Shown one piece after another: positions 53,828-64,000 of a stretch of 64,000 nucleotides of DNA. A program made the translations under genes and the position numbers. The stretch is from Massariosphaeria phaeospora (Eukaryota > Ascomycota > Dothideomycetes > Pleosporales), in NCBI GenBank assembly GCA_011032825.1, contig JAADJZ010000035.1:124001-188000 (forward strand), in the 5' to 3' direction. The notes beneath the pieces were generated by a model, which did not search any database, had not been told where the DNA came from, and saw only the letters and a program-made list of their open reading frames with translations. Position 1 is the stretch's first letter; every line of letters begins with the position of its first letter.

Positions 53828-54879
53828 CATGGCTTTCAGTACTGGTGAGTTCATATGTTCGCCTAGAACATGCCGTGGTCTAACGAGTATTATAGACACA
53901 TGCCACACGCTGGCCTCAATCACCCCAAACGCTACTACACTGTCGACAATCCGAGCATGTCAGGAAGCCGCCAACACAACTTACTGCTATCCGCCCAACG
54001 GCACCCGGATATGTGCACCCATAGAAGAAGTGCCCTGTAAATAAACCCCTCTTCTAACCCCTCAGACCGAAACTGAACTTCGCTCACGTATTCTTAGTCT
54101 ATTGGCCCCCGACATTCTACCACTCTGACGCCAAAATCGCCATCGAGTACTCTCTTACCTCCAATACCATCTTCTTCAACGACAACACCGGAAACGGGAC
54201 GCAGAACTACACGCCTTACATGTACGATGATCACGCTGTGGATATTCCCGGTAAAGAGAACGAGAAGCTGATAAGCATGTACTTTCTCGAACGCCGATTC
54301 GGCGACGACGCCGAGCCGTTCAATCTCAAGACACACGCTGGGCCTGAGATCATCCTTGTTAAGACCGCGGAGTTTCCGTCGGCGACGAGCATGAATGGGG
54401 TTTCTGCGTCCGCCACAACTACCGCTACAGCTACGAGTTATTCGATCCGGAGGGACGATGACAATGATTCGGATTCGGACAACGACGATGATGACGACGA
54501 CGACGACGATGATGATGATGATAATGATGATGATGATGACGGGCCGAGACTAAAGCCAGGCCAGATTGCGGGCATTGTGCTAGGTGTGCTGTTTGGTGTA
54601 TTGGCCATCCTTATATTGTCTTGGCGTTGCTGTGGCCCTGCGGCGAGGAACAGGAGACGCAAGGAGGACCAGGTGCGGACGGAGGAGGATGGGGTGAGTG
54701 CTGCGCAGCAGGCGGGTGTTATTCTGACGGAGGTACGGGCTGTCAGGACGGATGGCGGTGGTGTAGTTGCGGAACAGCCCGGTATAGTGGCTGCTCCTGT
54801 AGAGAGGAAGGAGAATACGCGGGCAAAGGGTGTGTTGCCGCTGGATTTGCAGGAGGCTCCACCGAAGTATACGCTTTGA
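53828..54879 (+). CDS. Single-pass membrane protein with poly-Asp juxtamembrane tract
   Basis: Three exons, 53828-53843, 53896-54036 and 54098-54879, giving 312 residues. I recognise no family. The N-terminal half has several Cys (CHTL, CQEAANTTYCYPPNG, CAPIEE) and N-glycosylation-type sites (NAT, NTT, NGT, NYT), which suggests an extracellular or lumenal position. A Ser/Thr/Ala linker is followed by about 30 acidic residues, mostly Asp, then one helix (AGIVLGVLFGVLAILIL) and a basic cytosolic stop-transfer (RRCC..RNRRRKED). There is no cleavable signal peptide after the 5-codon first exon, so either the single helix directs insertion or a further 5' exon is missed. The general plan resembles fungal surface sensors, but the ligand is unknown. 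Confidence 0.72.
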
Positions 54880-56283
54880 AGGTAGATGTTCTCATCGACG
54901 GTGTAGCTGGAGAAGCTCAAAGCTTTTCGCTTTTCTCGGAGAATGTACTACGAACACGACTGACACGATTGTTAGCATGTCTCATTGTTTATTGAAACGC
55001 GGATTACAAAACCTGAAGTTGGGCAGAGAGACAGACAGTTGTGTCTTGTTGGATTTCGATGATCTTGACGAGGGGCATTCACCGGTCGGTATCTGCAGGC
55101 TGGTTCAGCCCCAAAATCCTGCATTGTGGCTGGAGTTTAGGCTCAAGGCAGGCTTGGGTGGTAGGTAAGGTCGGGCTGAGTGGTCCACGACATGCAGGCT
55201 CACCTCAGCGATCAGGTCTGGGGTAGTTGAGTTGAGGAAGGCGCGAGTTCTGAAGCTACCATGCAGATAATCTGCCCGCACAGAACACTCATCAAGGGCA
55301 TCGAGGATACTACACATGGCGAAACAGTGCCCATAACAAGGCCCTGGGCGAGATTGCGGGTTCCTGTTCTGGATCCTAGCAAGACTCTATGCTGGGAGTC
55401 AGCAAGCTTCCAGTTCCCGATTCCAGGCCCTGATTTATGTCCATGTTTCAGTCACCTTTCCCTGAATTCGCCTGCTTGCTGAGCGTATGTACTACTCCAA
55501 CGTATCTATTTTGGCGTTGTAACAGTTGTTCCGGTTCTGATATTTTACACTAAGAATGTCTCATGGAACTGCTAGAATCTTTTCCTGTATTTGAACTTGT
55601 CACTGTCCCAGGCCTTCCGTTAACATCGACAACGTCGTCAGCCGCCGCTTCATAAGTGCTGCCCAACGGCCTAACCGGCTTGTAACCACCTCTCCAAGCG
55701 CCGGTTTACTATTTACGCAATATACCTCCGTTCGCTGGGCACCGATGCTAGCATGCGAAGCCTTCGCCGAAAGAAGAGCTCTTCTTCCATATCACCACGT
55801 CACTCGCTATTGCATACCCATTCATACTAAAATGGTCAAAAGCAGGCTGTCAATAAACGTGGTTCTGGTGACCGGCCGCACCATATTGGCCCTCGGCGAT
55901 CTTGTATGCATTCTGCGATAGGCGCGAATGGTCATTTCAAGAGGAGAGGTGGTGTGATAATACATGATGGCTGGCAACGAAGGAAGGAGCACTCCAGCGT
56001 CGGAATATGATGGTCACAATAGGCAAGTAACACACTGAAGCATATGCCCTCATTGTCGGGCTTGTACCGCTGGACAAAAAGGTCTGATATTGCTAATTCA
56101 ATCAGAGTCAATAATATAGCACACGTTCCCAAATGTCTGGCGATCTGTTTCAAAGCGCTGCTACCAGCCAACTTCGCGATTCCCTCGATCCCCCACATGC
56201 CCCTTTCCAGGCGCCGAAATCGTTACACACAAATAAGAAGAAAATCGTCAGGCGTAGAGGGTGTACTAAGAGGGTGTACTAGA
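54880..56283. other. Intergenic region (1.4 kb)
   Basis: No gene or notable repeat seen. It ends at a small direct repeat, 'gagggtgtactaa', occurring twice at about 56258-56282. Confidence 0.4.
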
Positions 56284-58003
56284 TCAATCAGTGCGTAGCT
56301 GTGCCCCGCTCCCCGCATTGGTGCTGCTTCGCTTGCGCTTGTTCGACTGCTTCGCTTCTGCGAGTGTCTCTATCGAGCTATCGGATTCCTCAAAGATACC
56401 CAATATGTTGGCGCTTTCGTTGGGGGTAGTCTGAGACTCTTGGCTCATGGTGTAGGCTTCTGTTTCCGACGCTGCTGTCACAAAGCTTAGCGCCGGGCTC
56501 GTCCCTTCATCGTTGTCATTTGTTGGGGCCTCAACCTCCGTAAGAGCCGCTCTCTCATTCGCCTGCCTGATAAGGTTGTCCCTCTGCTCTTTTGCCCAAT
56601 CTCGACCATTTCTTAATGCTGTTGCACCTTGTCGGCACGCATCGGGATTGCCAGTCACTCCCCAAGTGTTGATTTGAGTCATGTGATACTCTGGACAGCC
56701 CCCAGGGCTGCTTGGTTGCGTGACATGGCTGGTGTACATCTTAAGTGTGCCTCCGTGGTAGATTGATGAAATGGCATAAGCAGAGCCATATTCCGGTTCA
56801 CCTTGTCCATACGATTGCAGACTTGCTATACCTCGTGCGCCTAATGCCCCGTCGTAACACGCTTGTCGTCCAGCCACTGCTAGTGATCCATCAGGCCCTT
56901 TGGCGGCGAGAAAGAAATTTGGTACCATGGGCAGGTCATGCTGTGTTGAAGGAATAATGTGGCCACCAAGTTCGGTGCGGACATGTCTGCTAAGCTGTTC
57001 CGGCCGAGCGCCATAGTAGACATCTGGATTGCCAGGCTTAAGCGTGCCGTCCGTTAATGGTTCTAGGTTAGTGAAAGGTATTCCGCCTGAGCGGCATTTG
57101 GCATCTTCGATTCTGCCCTCAAGCAAGGGAATCACCAATTCTGAGACTTGCTTCTCTTTTGAGGCGTCTGTATCCGCCTGCACAAATCTTTCGTAGTCCT
57201 CCTCGTCAAACTTAGACGGCGAGAGAGAAGGTCGAGGCTGCGCCAAGACTTCATTGATGTCCCTCCAATTTGTTGGCTTCGTTGGTACACTGCCATCCGA
57301 ATGTCTGTATCCATGTGGATAGACGTTATGGTCAACAAGGTGTTGTTGGAAGTCACGGTCATAGACCCCAGTGCTTTTTGTCCTCGTTGTCTTCGTAGTA
57401 GGTCTAGAGCTTGCGGAAGCAGAATCTCGTTGTCGGCTTCGAGTACTCGAACGGCCCGCGCTCATGGTGTGCTTCGTGATGTGGGTAGGTTCGGGGAACT
57501 GAAGCAGACTGTCAGCATCGCAAGGAAACGGTATAGCATTGTCATCTCACGCTTCTCAGGTCTGACAATTCTGGGCCGCCGTGTTTGGAGAATGCTTTCC
57601 AGGCCTTCAGGATCCTTGGGTCGTGGCTGTGGAGATAGTTGGCTCCCCCTCGTTCACTTGCGATGCTTGACTGCTTTTGCAGAGTCCGTGACGTGCTTGG
57701 AACAGCTTGGGTATTTCTCCTGTCAAGTTCTCTCAGTGCTCTCTTCGTGAGCGATTTCTTGGATAGATTGTCCCAGAACGCCGCTGGAGTTTCGCTGGGC
57801 GGGCTAGCTTTGCTTCTCTTAGTCGGGGGCGATGCTTCGGTTTGTTGGCCTATATGTTGCTCCGAACGAGCTCGCTTGCGTTGGCGAAAGAGACTTGGTT
57901 CGAGCATACAGTTGTTTTCGAAAACCGAATCGTTGATCTGTTGAACGCGTGGAGGTGCCTCAGTAGGTGGATAGCGGCGCGTTTTTGTCGAAACGGGCGT
58001 CAT
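56284..58003 (-). CDS. DUF7924-type fungal protein
   Basis: Two exons on minus, 58003-57551 and 57498-56284, giving 555 residues with an in-phase junction (DLRS-FPEP). It matches a large, fungus-specific accessory family: the N-terminal block FWDNLSKKSLTKRALRELDRRN, then YDRDFQQHLVDHNVYPHGY, QPRPSLSPSKFDEEDYERF, and the strongly conserved core PNFFLAAKGPDGSLAVAGRQ / CYDGALGARGIASLQSYG / YHGGTLKMYTSH. The last block has an HGGTLK-type beta strand reminiscent of nuclease-like folds, but no catalytic centre is proven. The C-terminus is disordered and basic (KQSNKRKR), suggesting nuclear location. Such genes expand by duplication in plant-associated and extremotolerant Dothideomycetes. The family name is from memory. 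Its neighbours are remnants of NLR-like and kinase genes, so this is an accessory island. Confidence 0.82.
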
Positions 58004-58484
58004 GACACCTTGCCGGCCGTGGTATTAGCACTACCATCCTTTTGGGGTAGCTAGATGCGTTGCCCGCGCTCGGCGGCAAGTGAGGCACAGCTAAAGTCAA
58101 GGGTGCAGACGGTCATGAAGGGTGGAACGAAGAGCTGCGCATTGACGATTTTCTCCATCCAATCGGCGGGAGTGACAGCCGGGGGAACGCAAGAGAATAG
58201 CTCCGCCACAAAGCGCGCGCTTCAGGATCTCGCTACGCAAGCTCGCGCTACGAGGGGGAGGGGTTAGGCCCCCATCTGAAATTGCGTCGCAGCCCGTTTG
58301 ATGACCGAGGAGGACTGCATAAGCACCAGGATGAACATAGCTCACGAGCACTTGGAGCGACCGCCTACGTTGCAACTAGGTTATCAAATCCCAGCTGCGG
58401 CATGCAAAACCATCACATATTCCTTGAATATTGATTGTGAGATACAGAACCACCCCAAAGTCGATCACGCCACAAGGGCTCGAA
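58004..58484. other. Intergenic region
   Basis: No gene seen between the DUF7924 gene and the NLR/TPR remnant. Confidence 0.35.
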
Positions 58485-60151
58485 CTACATACGACTACGA
58501 GGCCGCTCAAGTTGTAGATAGTCTAACCAATGTCGCATGCCAGCAATCCAGTATCGTGTTCCTCCTGGCTGCGCTAACTGCTCAAGATAAGCGGCCTCCT
58601 TCAAGGATGCCTCCACCCACACACCATTGCCCAAGCGCCTCAGAATGTCACCAATTGATAGGACAATTATTCGAGTCGTGCGGCCTTTGGTGGGGTGAAA
58701 CTTTGCTATTTCCGTCATTGCTGCGCTCCAGTGGGATAATGCTTCCTCGTTGTTTGCCTTGACATGGTGTATTTTTGCTAGGACAATGTGTGTGCGCAAC
58801 TTCTCAGATCTTAAAAGATTAGGACGGGACTTGATCTCAAGGCCAAGCTGCTCTGCCTCTGCGAAGTGTCCCTGGGCGAATAAAGCTTCTGCAAGACAAA
58901 GTTGTAAAGGTGTCTGGCTAGAGCAGGCAGAACTCCGATCCCGTCTCGTGATTTCTGCTCGAAGATGGTGCTCCGCAGAGATCGGATCGTCGAGCTCTCG
59001 GAGCGTGTCAGCAAGATCACAGGTAAGATCGCGAAGGTCTTCATCAAAAGAGAGCGACCCTCTCTCTTCCGCTTGATCTCGCGACCGTTTGAGATGCGCC
59101 GACGATTCCGCAAACTCGCCTTGGTATCGCAAAAATCTCCCAAGCAACATGCCGATGCGAAACTGTACCACTTGCTCCATTGGACATGGGTCATTCAAGG
59201 TACGCCACTGCTCCAGCGCCTTCCTAGCGCCAGGTATGTCTTCAACTTGAGCACAATTCAAAGAATGCTGAATGGTAGCTAGACCCGTTGCGGAATGTGT
59301 TCTCTTGTCCACGAAGTTCGAAAGCTCGCCACCACTCATATTGCTGAATTCAGTAACAACTTGAAATGCATTTCCGGCGATCCGAGCCAGGAGACGGTGA
59401 TGCGAGAGTGGAGATATGGTTCATCCAAGTCACGCGCAATGACTTCCGCTTGTCCAATCGCGAAGCGCTTCCACGCCATATTGGGGAACCGAGACGCCTC
59501 AACGAGTGTCAGCGCGAGGTCGGATCGGGTATGCGCTGGCAGATCTTCAAAGCAATCCTGAAAGGTATGAAGGGTCTGTTTGAGGTGTGGCAGGAAGGAG
59601 TTGATGTTGGGGATCCTGTACCAGTGTTAGAACTCAAAGAAGGATCTCACGCCGAGCTTCACTTACGGAGCCTCTATGAACTTCCAAGAGATGGCTCTGT
59701 AAGCGACCACTAGGGCCTGGAGCTTCCAAAAAGCGAGGCATTCTTGAGGTAGGTTGTCGCGAACGCAGCTCACAGCATCTTCGTTTATAGAGTAGGAGCC
59801 TGAGTCTGAAAAGACAGACCTTGACGCTTCTAACTCGTGAAAGGCCCTTGCTAGCCTCGAAGTGTCCGACAGCAGCCCGATAAATTCTGGATCAAGACCG
59901 ACGCGAGTTGCGTCTAATTCTTCGACCTCGCCAGCTGATGTCCAGCGTTTCCGCGGCATCGTCCCCCGGAACAACAAGTCAAGGGTGAATTCATGACGAG
60001 TCGAGAAAAAGGACAAGATAAGCAATAGAAGTTTAGCGTCTTCTAAATGAAACTCGCTTGAGCCAAGAATAGCCTCTGCGACAGCGCTTAAGGACGGAGC
60101 CTTCCACGTATTCTGTGGTTTGGAGATGTGCTGGGCTTCAGAAAGAAACAT
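58485..60151 (-). pseudogene. NLR-like protein remnant: winged-helix plus TPR, N-terminus missing, frame broken
   Basis: Visible parts on minus: exon 60151-59667, then from 59615 onward in frame (IPNINSFLPHLKQTLHTFQD, LVEASRFPNMAWKRFAIGQA, LDEPYLHSRIT), after which that frame ends at a stop near 59336. A different frame picks up around 59400 with ARIAGNAFQVVTEFSNMSGG and continues to 58485 with TPR-like repeats (RIGMLLGRFLRYQGEFAESS, DLADTLRELDDPISAEHHLR, AEALFAQGHFAEAEQLGLEI). From memory of this fungal family, the segment between SRI and RIAG is partly deleted here, with loss of frame; a very small intron is the alternative. The start (LLLILSFFS, EFTLDLLFRG) corresponds to the region after a nucleotide-binding domain, which is absent. 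Intact relatives are STAND/NLR-type sensors. Confidence 0.65.
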
Positions 60152-60230
60152 CTTCCTTACGCCGGGTTTACTCAGCTACGCAAGCGAACCTGATCACTCG
60201 CTATAATTTACGTGCTTACTGATTCCTCAG

Positions 60231-61188
60231 TGCCAACAACCAAAAGTTCATACTAAAGTATGTTCACGAGGTCAATCTTACGGACCTTCAAGACATAAAC
60301 AATAGGCTACGGGGTAGCGCTAACCATGTCCGCCTCGTCAAAGACGCCATCCTCGAGAATTCCCTATTCGTTTTCCAGTACTTCGACGATCATCTCCTCC
60401 GTCTCGCTCAGAAGGACTTGCCTATCGCAGTGACAAAACAGATCCTGAAAGATGCACTTTGTGGTATTGCGGAACTCCACGATCAGGATATTGTTCACAC
60501 AGGTAGCTTCCACCCTTCCGCGGAGCAATGAGCAGTGACTTATTTTGGGCAGATATTAAGGCGGACAATGTTTTGGTCGATTGGAAAGAGAACGAGGACG
60601 GAGTTATTATCGAGCGAGTCCAGCTTGCGGATCTTGAGGATGCCGCGCATATACCTCCTGGATCACATATGATTGGTAAACAGGCAGGTAACTGGATGTG
60701 GAGGAGTCCTGAAGCACACGCCCGAGGACCGGTGAATAAGCCGTCTGATATTTTCTCTTTCGCCCTTGTTGTAAGTTTCTACGCGCATAAACTCTTGGCT
60801 TTGGAGGTTGTTGCTCACTATTGTGATCACGTAGTGCATTTACGCAGTGCATAAGCGCGTTATCTTTGCCGTTGGGGAAGAGGAGCTGGGCGAAGGCGTG
60901 GAGCCCTTGGCTGTGGTAATCGAACGCCAGATTTCGTACTTTGCAGATGAGGACGGACTGAGGGGGTTCCTGAAGCACCTTGGCGACAATGCTTGGGTTC
61001 CCATTTTCGAAGTAACTCGGGATGGTTTCAACAAAGACAACCCGCGCAGACCATTCTCCCTTTGGAAGGGCGTCGACGAAGACTTTAAGAAGCTTATTTG
61101 TGCCATGACAAACTTTGATCCGGAGAAGAGAATTACGGCACGCGAGGCATTGGCACATGCCTGGTTTGAAGGTGTTCGAGTTGGCTAG
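60231..61188 (+). pseudogene. Protein kinase remnant, N-lobe start missing
   Basis: Three exon-like segments, 60231-60502, 60553-60770 and 60835-61188, join in frame with good splice sites. They cover a kinase domain from beta3 (QKFILKYV, with the likely ATP-site Lys) through the catalytic loop VHTDIKADN, the metal site written LADLED in place of DFG, the SPEAHARGPVNKPSDIFSF segment and the C-lobe (FDPEKRITAREALAHAWF). HTD replaces HRD. No glycine loop or start codon is found upstream: only about 80 bp separate it from the opposed NLR-like remnant. It is probably a truncated copy. A spliced distant 5' exon is possible but would have to cross the other gene. Confidence 0.65.
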
Positions 61189-61542
61189 AGCAAGAAAAAT
61201 ATCTCTTGAACGCAGAGCGGTGCACCCACACACTAACCGTTCACCCCCCGCCCCGCACGATGCGTCACCACGTCGGAGAAATCCGCCGAGTCCGACTAAG
61301 GTATCGCCGCAAAGTGGTGAGCAGTCGCTCGGAGTAAATCGCCGCACCCGCCAGAATGCAGCAAGCTTGGAAGCGGGCTGTTGCGTCGTCAGTGGCTATC
61401 GGCTAGCGTGCCGAGGGCCGAGACCGCTTTAAGCTGATAAGGCGAGAACCCCAGGCTTGAGCCTCCGCCCTCCTCCCGTCCCCCACCCACCACGCCGCCC
61501 CCGGTGCCCCCCAACTCCACGACTCTACGCCCTCACAACCCG
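61189..61542. other. Promoter region of the antiporter
   Basis: 354 bp without a gene. CGCCG/CACCACG-type C-rich leader sequence lies just before the ATG. A frame that opens upstream at 61504 uses GTG and is not needed. Confidence 0.4.
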
Positions 61543-63834
61543 ATGGGAGAACCTGACGACCCTTCTTTACCACGCAGTATCAAGTCTGCCGCGAAAGCAC
61601 TAGGCTTGAGACACGCCCACCTCCGCCAGCCCGTCCTCCCCACGACCGAGCCCGCCCTCACCGCCGCCGGCACCTCGGACAGCGCATTTGACGAGAAGCC
61701 CACCCGCAATCATGCCAGCAACCACCACATCACCACCGAGCGCGATAATGGCGCCGAGAAGACTTCGCCAACCTCCGCTGGCCCGCCTGCGTCCCCGGTC
61801 GATACTCCGGCTGCGGGCCCGCCAGATTCCGCCGTGAAGCCGAAGCCGCCCATGCCCGCGCGCATGAAGGCAGGCACTATTCGATTTCTCAACCACACCA
61901 AAGATGCCCTCTTCTACAGCTGGATCAACGTGCTCTTGGTCTTTGTCCCCATCGGCATTGCCTCCAAACTTGCCCACCTCAGCCCGGAGATTATCTTTGC
62001 CATGAATGCGGTTGCTATCGTGCCCTTGGCTGGTCTGCTCGCGCATGCCACCGAGGCCGTTGCAGCACGGCTTGGCGACGCTCTTGGAGCGCTGCTCAAC
62101 GTATCCTTTGGCAACGCCGTGGAGCTTATCCTGTTCATCATCCTGCTCGCCGACGATCAGATCGAGGTCGTGCAAGCAGCGTTGCTGGGCTCCATCCTCG
62201 CCAACCTGCTCCTCATCATGGGCATGGCATTCGTGCTTGGCGGACTGAGGTACCAAGAGCAGGTCTACAACAGCACCATCACCCAGATGAGCGCCTGCAT
62301 GCTCAGCTTGGCGGTTATGAGCCTCTTGCTCCCGACCGCTTTCCACGCAGCCTTCCGCGACAACGACACTGCTGACCAGAAGACTCTGTACGTAAGCCGC
62401 GGTACGAGTGTGGTCCTGCTGCTGGTCTATGCATTGTATCTAGTGTTCCAGCTCAAGAGCCACAGATACTTGTATGCCAGCACTCCGCAGCACATCATCG
62501 ACGAGGAATCCCACCCGGGTGTCCTGGCCGACATGCTCAACTCGAGCTCTTCCGACTCATCGTCAGAATCAAGCAGCAGCAGTGATAGTGACAGTTCAAA
62601 TGGCTCCCACACCACTGCCAAGAGGATAAAGCGGGCCTTCCGGAACCGCAGGCGCCGCAAGTCGAGCATCAGCTCCAAGGACACTGCTTCCGCGCCCTCG
62701 GTTACAAACTCGCCCTTTGCGGAGCACCAGCGGAGTTACTTCGAGGCGCAGAGGAATGGTGCCGATGATGAGATCGCCGTTCATACAGTCTCTCACTCGA
62801 GATCTGCATCTTTCATGAACACAGTCACCAGTGGAGATGAGGCCGACACCGAAGGCTGGGTATTTGCACCTGTTGTCCGCGACTTCGAGGCCGGTTCCTT
62901 CGCCTCCCTGCCGAAGACTAAGCGGGAGAAGCGAAGTTTGAAGTCCAAGAAGAAGCACCAAAAACACGGTAGCAAGGACTCGGATGAGAACCGTCCACGG
63001 CCAGCGTCTGACGTTGCCGAGACCAACACCAAGGTTGTTTTCGCGGACGAGGTGCAGCATGTTAATGGCGCTCCAGTACCTAAACGGCTGATGTCCGGGC
63101 TTCCGTCTTTGCTCGCTAACAATGTCTTCACCACTCCACAAAACCCTTCCCCTGCGTCCCATCCCGCTATCACGAATCTGCGCATTGCTGGCCCAAGGAC
63201 TCTTCGTCGTACAGCGTCCATGCCAGAAAACTTTAGCCGTTTCCATGCTCAGCCAAATGCGAGTAACCGTCCCGCTCCTGTCCAACCTGCCTCTCAAGCA
63301 TCTGTCATCGCTCAAGATATCGAAGACCCGGTCATGTCTCGTACAGCCGCTGTGGTCATGCTGATTATCAGCACCGCCTTGGTCGCCGTTTGCGCCGACT
63401 TCCTAAGTGAATCGATCGAACCCATGGTTGAAAGCACTCCCATCAGCCAGGCCTTCATTGGTCTGATCATCGTGCCCATTGTTGGCAACGCAGCCGAGCA
63501 CGTCACAGCTGTAACCGTGGCCGCCAAGAACAAAATGGACCTATCAATCGGCATTGCAGTTGGCTCGTCGATCCAAATTGCCATCTTCATCACGCCCCTG
63601 ATGGTGATTCTCGGCTGGATCATGCAGAAAGACATGTCTCTCTACTTCAACATCTTCGAAACGGTCGCGCTGTTCGTCACCTGTTTCGTCGTCAATTTCC
63701 TGGTCTTGGACGGTAGGAGCAATTACCTGGAGGGTAGCTTGCTCATTGCAGCATACGTCATCATCGCACTGAGCGCTTTCTTCTACCCGGACAAGTGCGA
63801 TGCTTCGGCGATTGGTGGCAATGAGGGGTGCTAG
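61543..63834 (+). CDS. Vacuolar Ca2+/H+ antiporter (CAX / Vcx1 type)
   Basis: A single exon, 763 residues from the ATG at 61543. It has a disordered N-terminus of about 100 residues, then the first exchanger repeat (INVLLVFVPIGIASKLAHLS, HATEAVAARLGDALGALLNV, FGNAVELILFIILL) and the second (IVGNAAEHVTAVTVAAKNKM, GIAVGSSIQIAIFITPLMVI). The paired GNAVE and GNAAEH motifs hold the conserved acidic ion-binding residues. Between the halves lies an unusually long cytosolic loop of about 280 residues with a Ser/Asp run and basic KRIKRAFRNRRRRK segments. Yeast Vcx1 is 411 residues, so this form is nearly twice as long. Known role: proton-driven Ca2+ loading of the vacuole. The loop is the likely regulatory target. 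Confidence 0.9.
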   Translation: MGEPDDPSLPRSIKSAAKALGLRHAHLRQPVLPTTEPALTAAGTSDSAFDEKPTRNHASNHHITTERDNGAEKTSPTSAGPPASPVDTPAAGPPDSAVKPKPPMPARMKAGTIRFLNHTKDALFYSWINVLLVFVPIGIASKLAHLSPEIIFAMNAVAIVPLAGLLAHATEAVAARLGDALGALLNVSFGNAVELILFIILLADDQIEVVQAALLGSILANLLLIMGMAFVLGGLRYQEQVYNSTITQMSACMLSLAVMSLLLPTAFHAAFRDNDTADQKTLYVSRGTSVVLLLVYALYLVFQLKSHRYLYASTPQHIIDEESHPGVLADMLNSSSSDSSSESSSSSDSDSSNGSHTTAKRIKRAFRNRRRRKSSISSKDTASAPSVTNSPFAEHQRSYFEAQRNGADDEIAVHTVSHSRSASFMNTVTSGDEADTEGWVFAPVVRDFEAGSFASLPKTKREKRSLKSKKKHQKHGSKDSDENRPRPASDVAETNTKVVFADEVQHVNGAPVPKRLMSGLPSLLANNVFTTPQNPSPASHPAITNLRIAGPRTLRRTASMPENFSRFHAQPNASNRPAPVQPASQASVIAQDIEDPVMSRTAAVVMLIISTALVAVCADFLSESIEPMVESTPISQAFIGLIIVPIVGNAAEHVTAVTVAAKNKMDLSIGIAVGSSIQIAIFITPLMVILGWIMQKDMSLYFNIFETVALFVTCFVVNFLVLDGRSNYLEGSLLIAAYVIIALSAFFYPDKCDASAIGGNEGC

Positions 63835-63945
63835 GCCTGGCCTCCACCCCAATGAACGAATTATGATGAGATGGATATGGCGGATGAGAATTCTGGTATC
63901 GGGTGGAGGATCATGGACGAGTAGGTCGTACTCATGGTATCACGG

Positions 63946-63972
63946 TCTCTCTCTCTCTCTCTCTCTCTCTCT
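63946..63972. repeat. (CT)n dinucleotide repeat
   Basis: About 13 CT units in the 3' region of the antiporter gene. Confidence 0.9.
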
Positions 63973-64000
63973 TGGTTCGTCTTACGGTCGTTATCGAAAC

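Overview
The window comes from a filamentous ascomycete (Pezizomycotina, most likely a Dothideomycete). Genes have short GT-AG introns of about 50-90 nt with CTAAC-like branch points. Conserved fungal genes (RLP24, PAM18, SPP1, NSE3, AIM18, QCR8, a Rab5 GTPase, a VCX1-type antiporter) sit among Zn2Cys6 regulators and lineage-specific ankyrin, DUF7924 and NLR-like genes. Exon limits were built by hand from reading frame, splice signals and recalled family motifs. No alignment or transcript data were used.

Layout. 0.7-8.9 kb: RLP24 and PAM18 share a divergent promoter, followed by an alpha/beta hydrolase and a 909-residue Zn2Cys6 factor. 8.9-23.6 kb holds no conventional gene except an SDR and a second Zn2Cys6 factor at 18.7-22.0 kb. 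The rest is a degenerate tandem array whose units all read on the minus strand. In the left part, mini-ORFs beginning MERVGDRAAN or variants recur mostly every 160-220 bp (10.2-14.7 kb). In the right part (16.8-18.4 and 22.0-23.5 kb), units of 240-310 bp each carry a TATATAAG box, a pyrimidine-rich leader with a small hairpin, and a mini-ORF ATG placed 83-109 nt from the box. Several mini-ORFs encode 18-24-residue hydrophobic peptides. This array is the main candidate for an undescribed system.

24.2-32.4 kb: SPP1 (Set1/COMPASS), NSE3 (SMC5/6), AIM18 (mitochondrial chalcone-isomerase fold) and an ankyrin protein. 34.3-48.8 kb: a protein of unknown function, QCR8, a membrane LysM protein, an F-box-like/DUF7730-like protein, a second ankyrin protein, a FAD-linked oxidase and a C2H2 factor, separated by long gene-poor stretches. 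52.0-54.9 kb: a Rab5-type GTPase and a single-pass membrane protein with a poly-Asp tract. 56.3-61.2 kb: an accessory island with a DUF7924-type gene, an NLR/TPR remnant with a frame break, and a protein-kinase remnant. The last two are both cut at the N-terminus and lie head to head. 61.5-63.8 kb: a vacuolar Ca2+/H+ antiporter.

The housekeeping genes belong to separate pathways and form no operon-like unit. The SDR and its neighbouring Zn2Cys6 factor may form a small regulated pair. They sit inside the array, and the SDR has the same kind of TATATAAG box.
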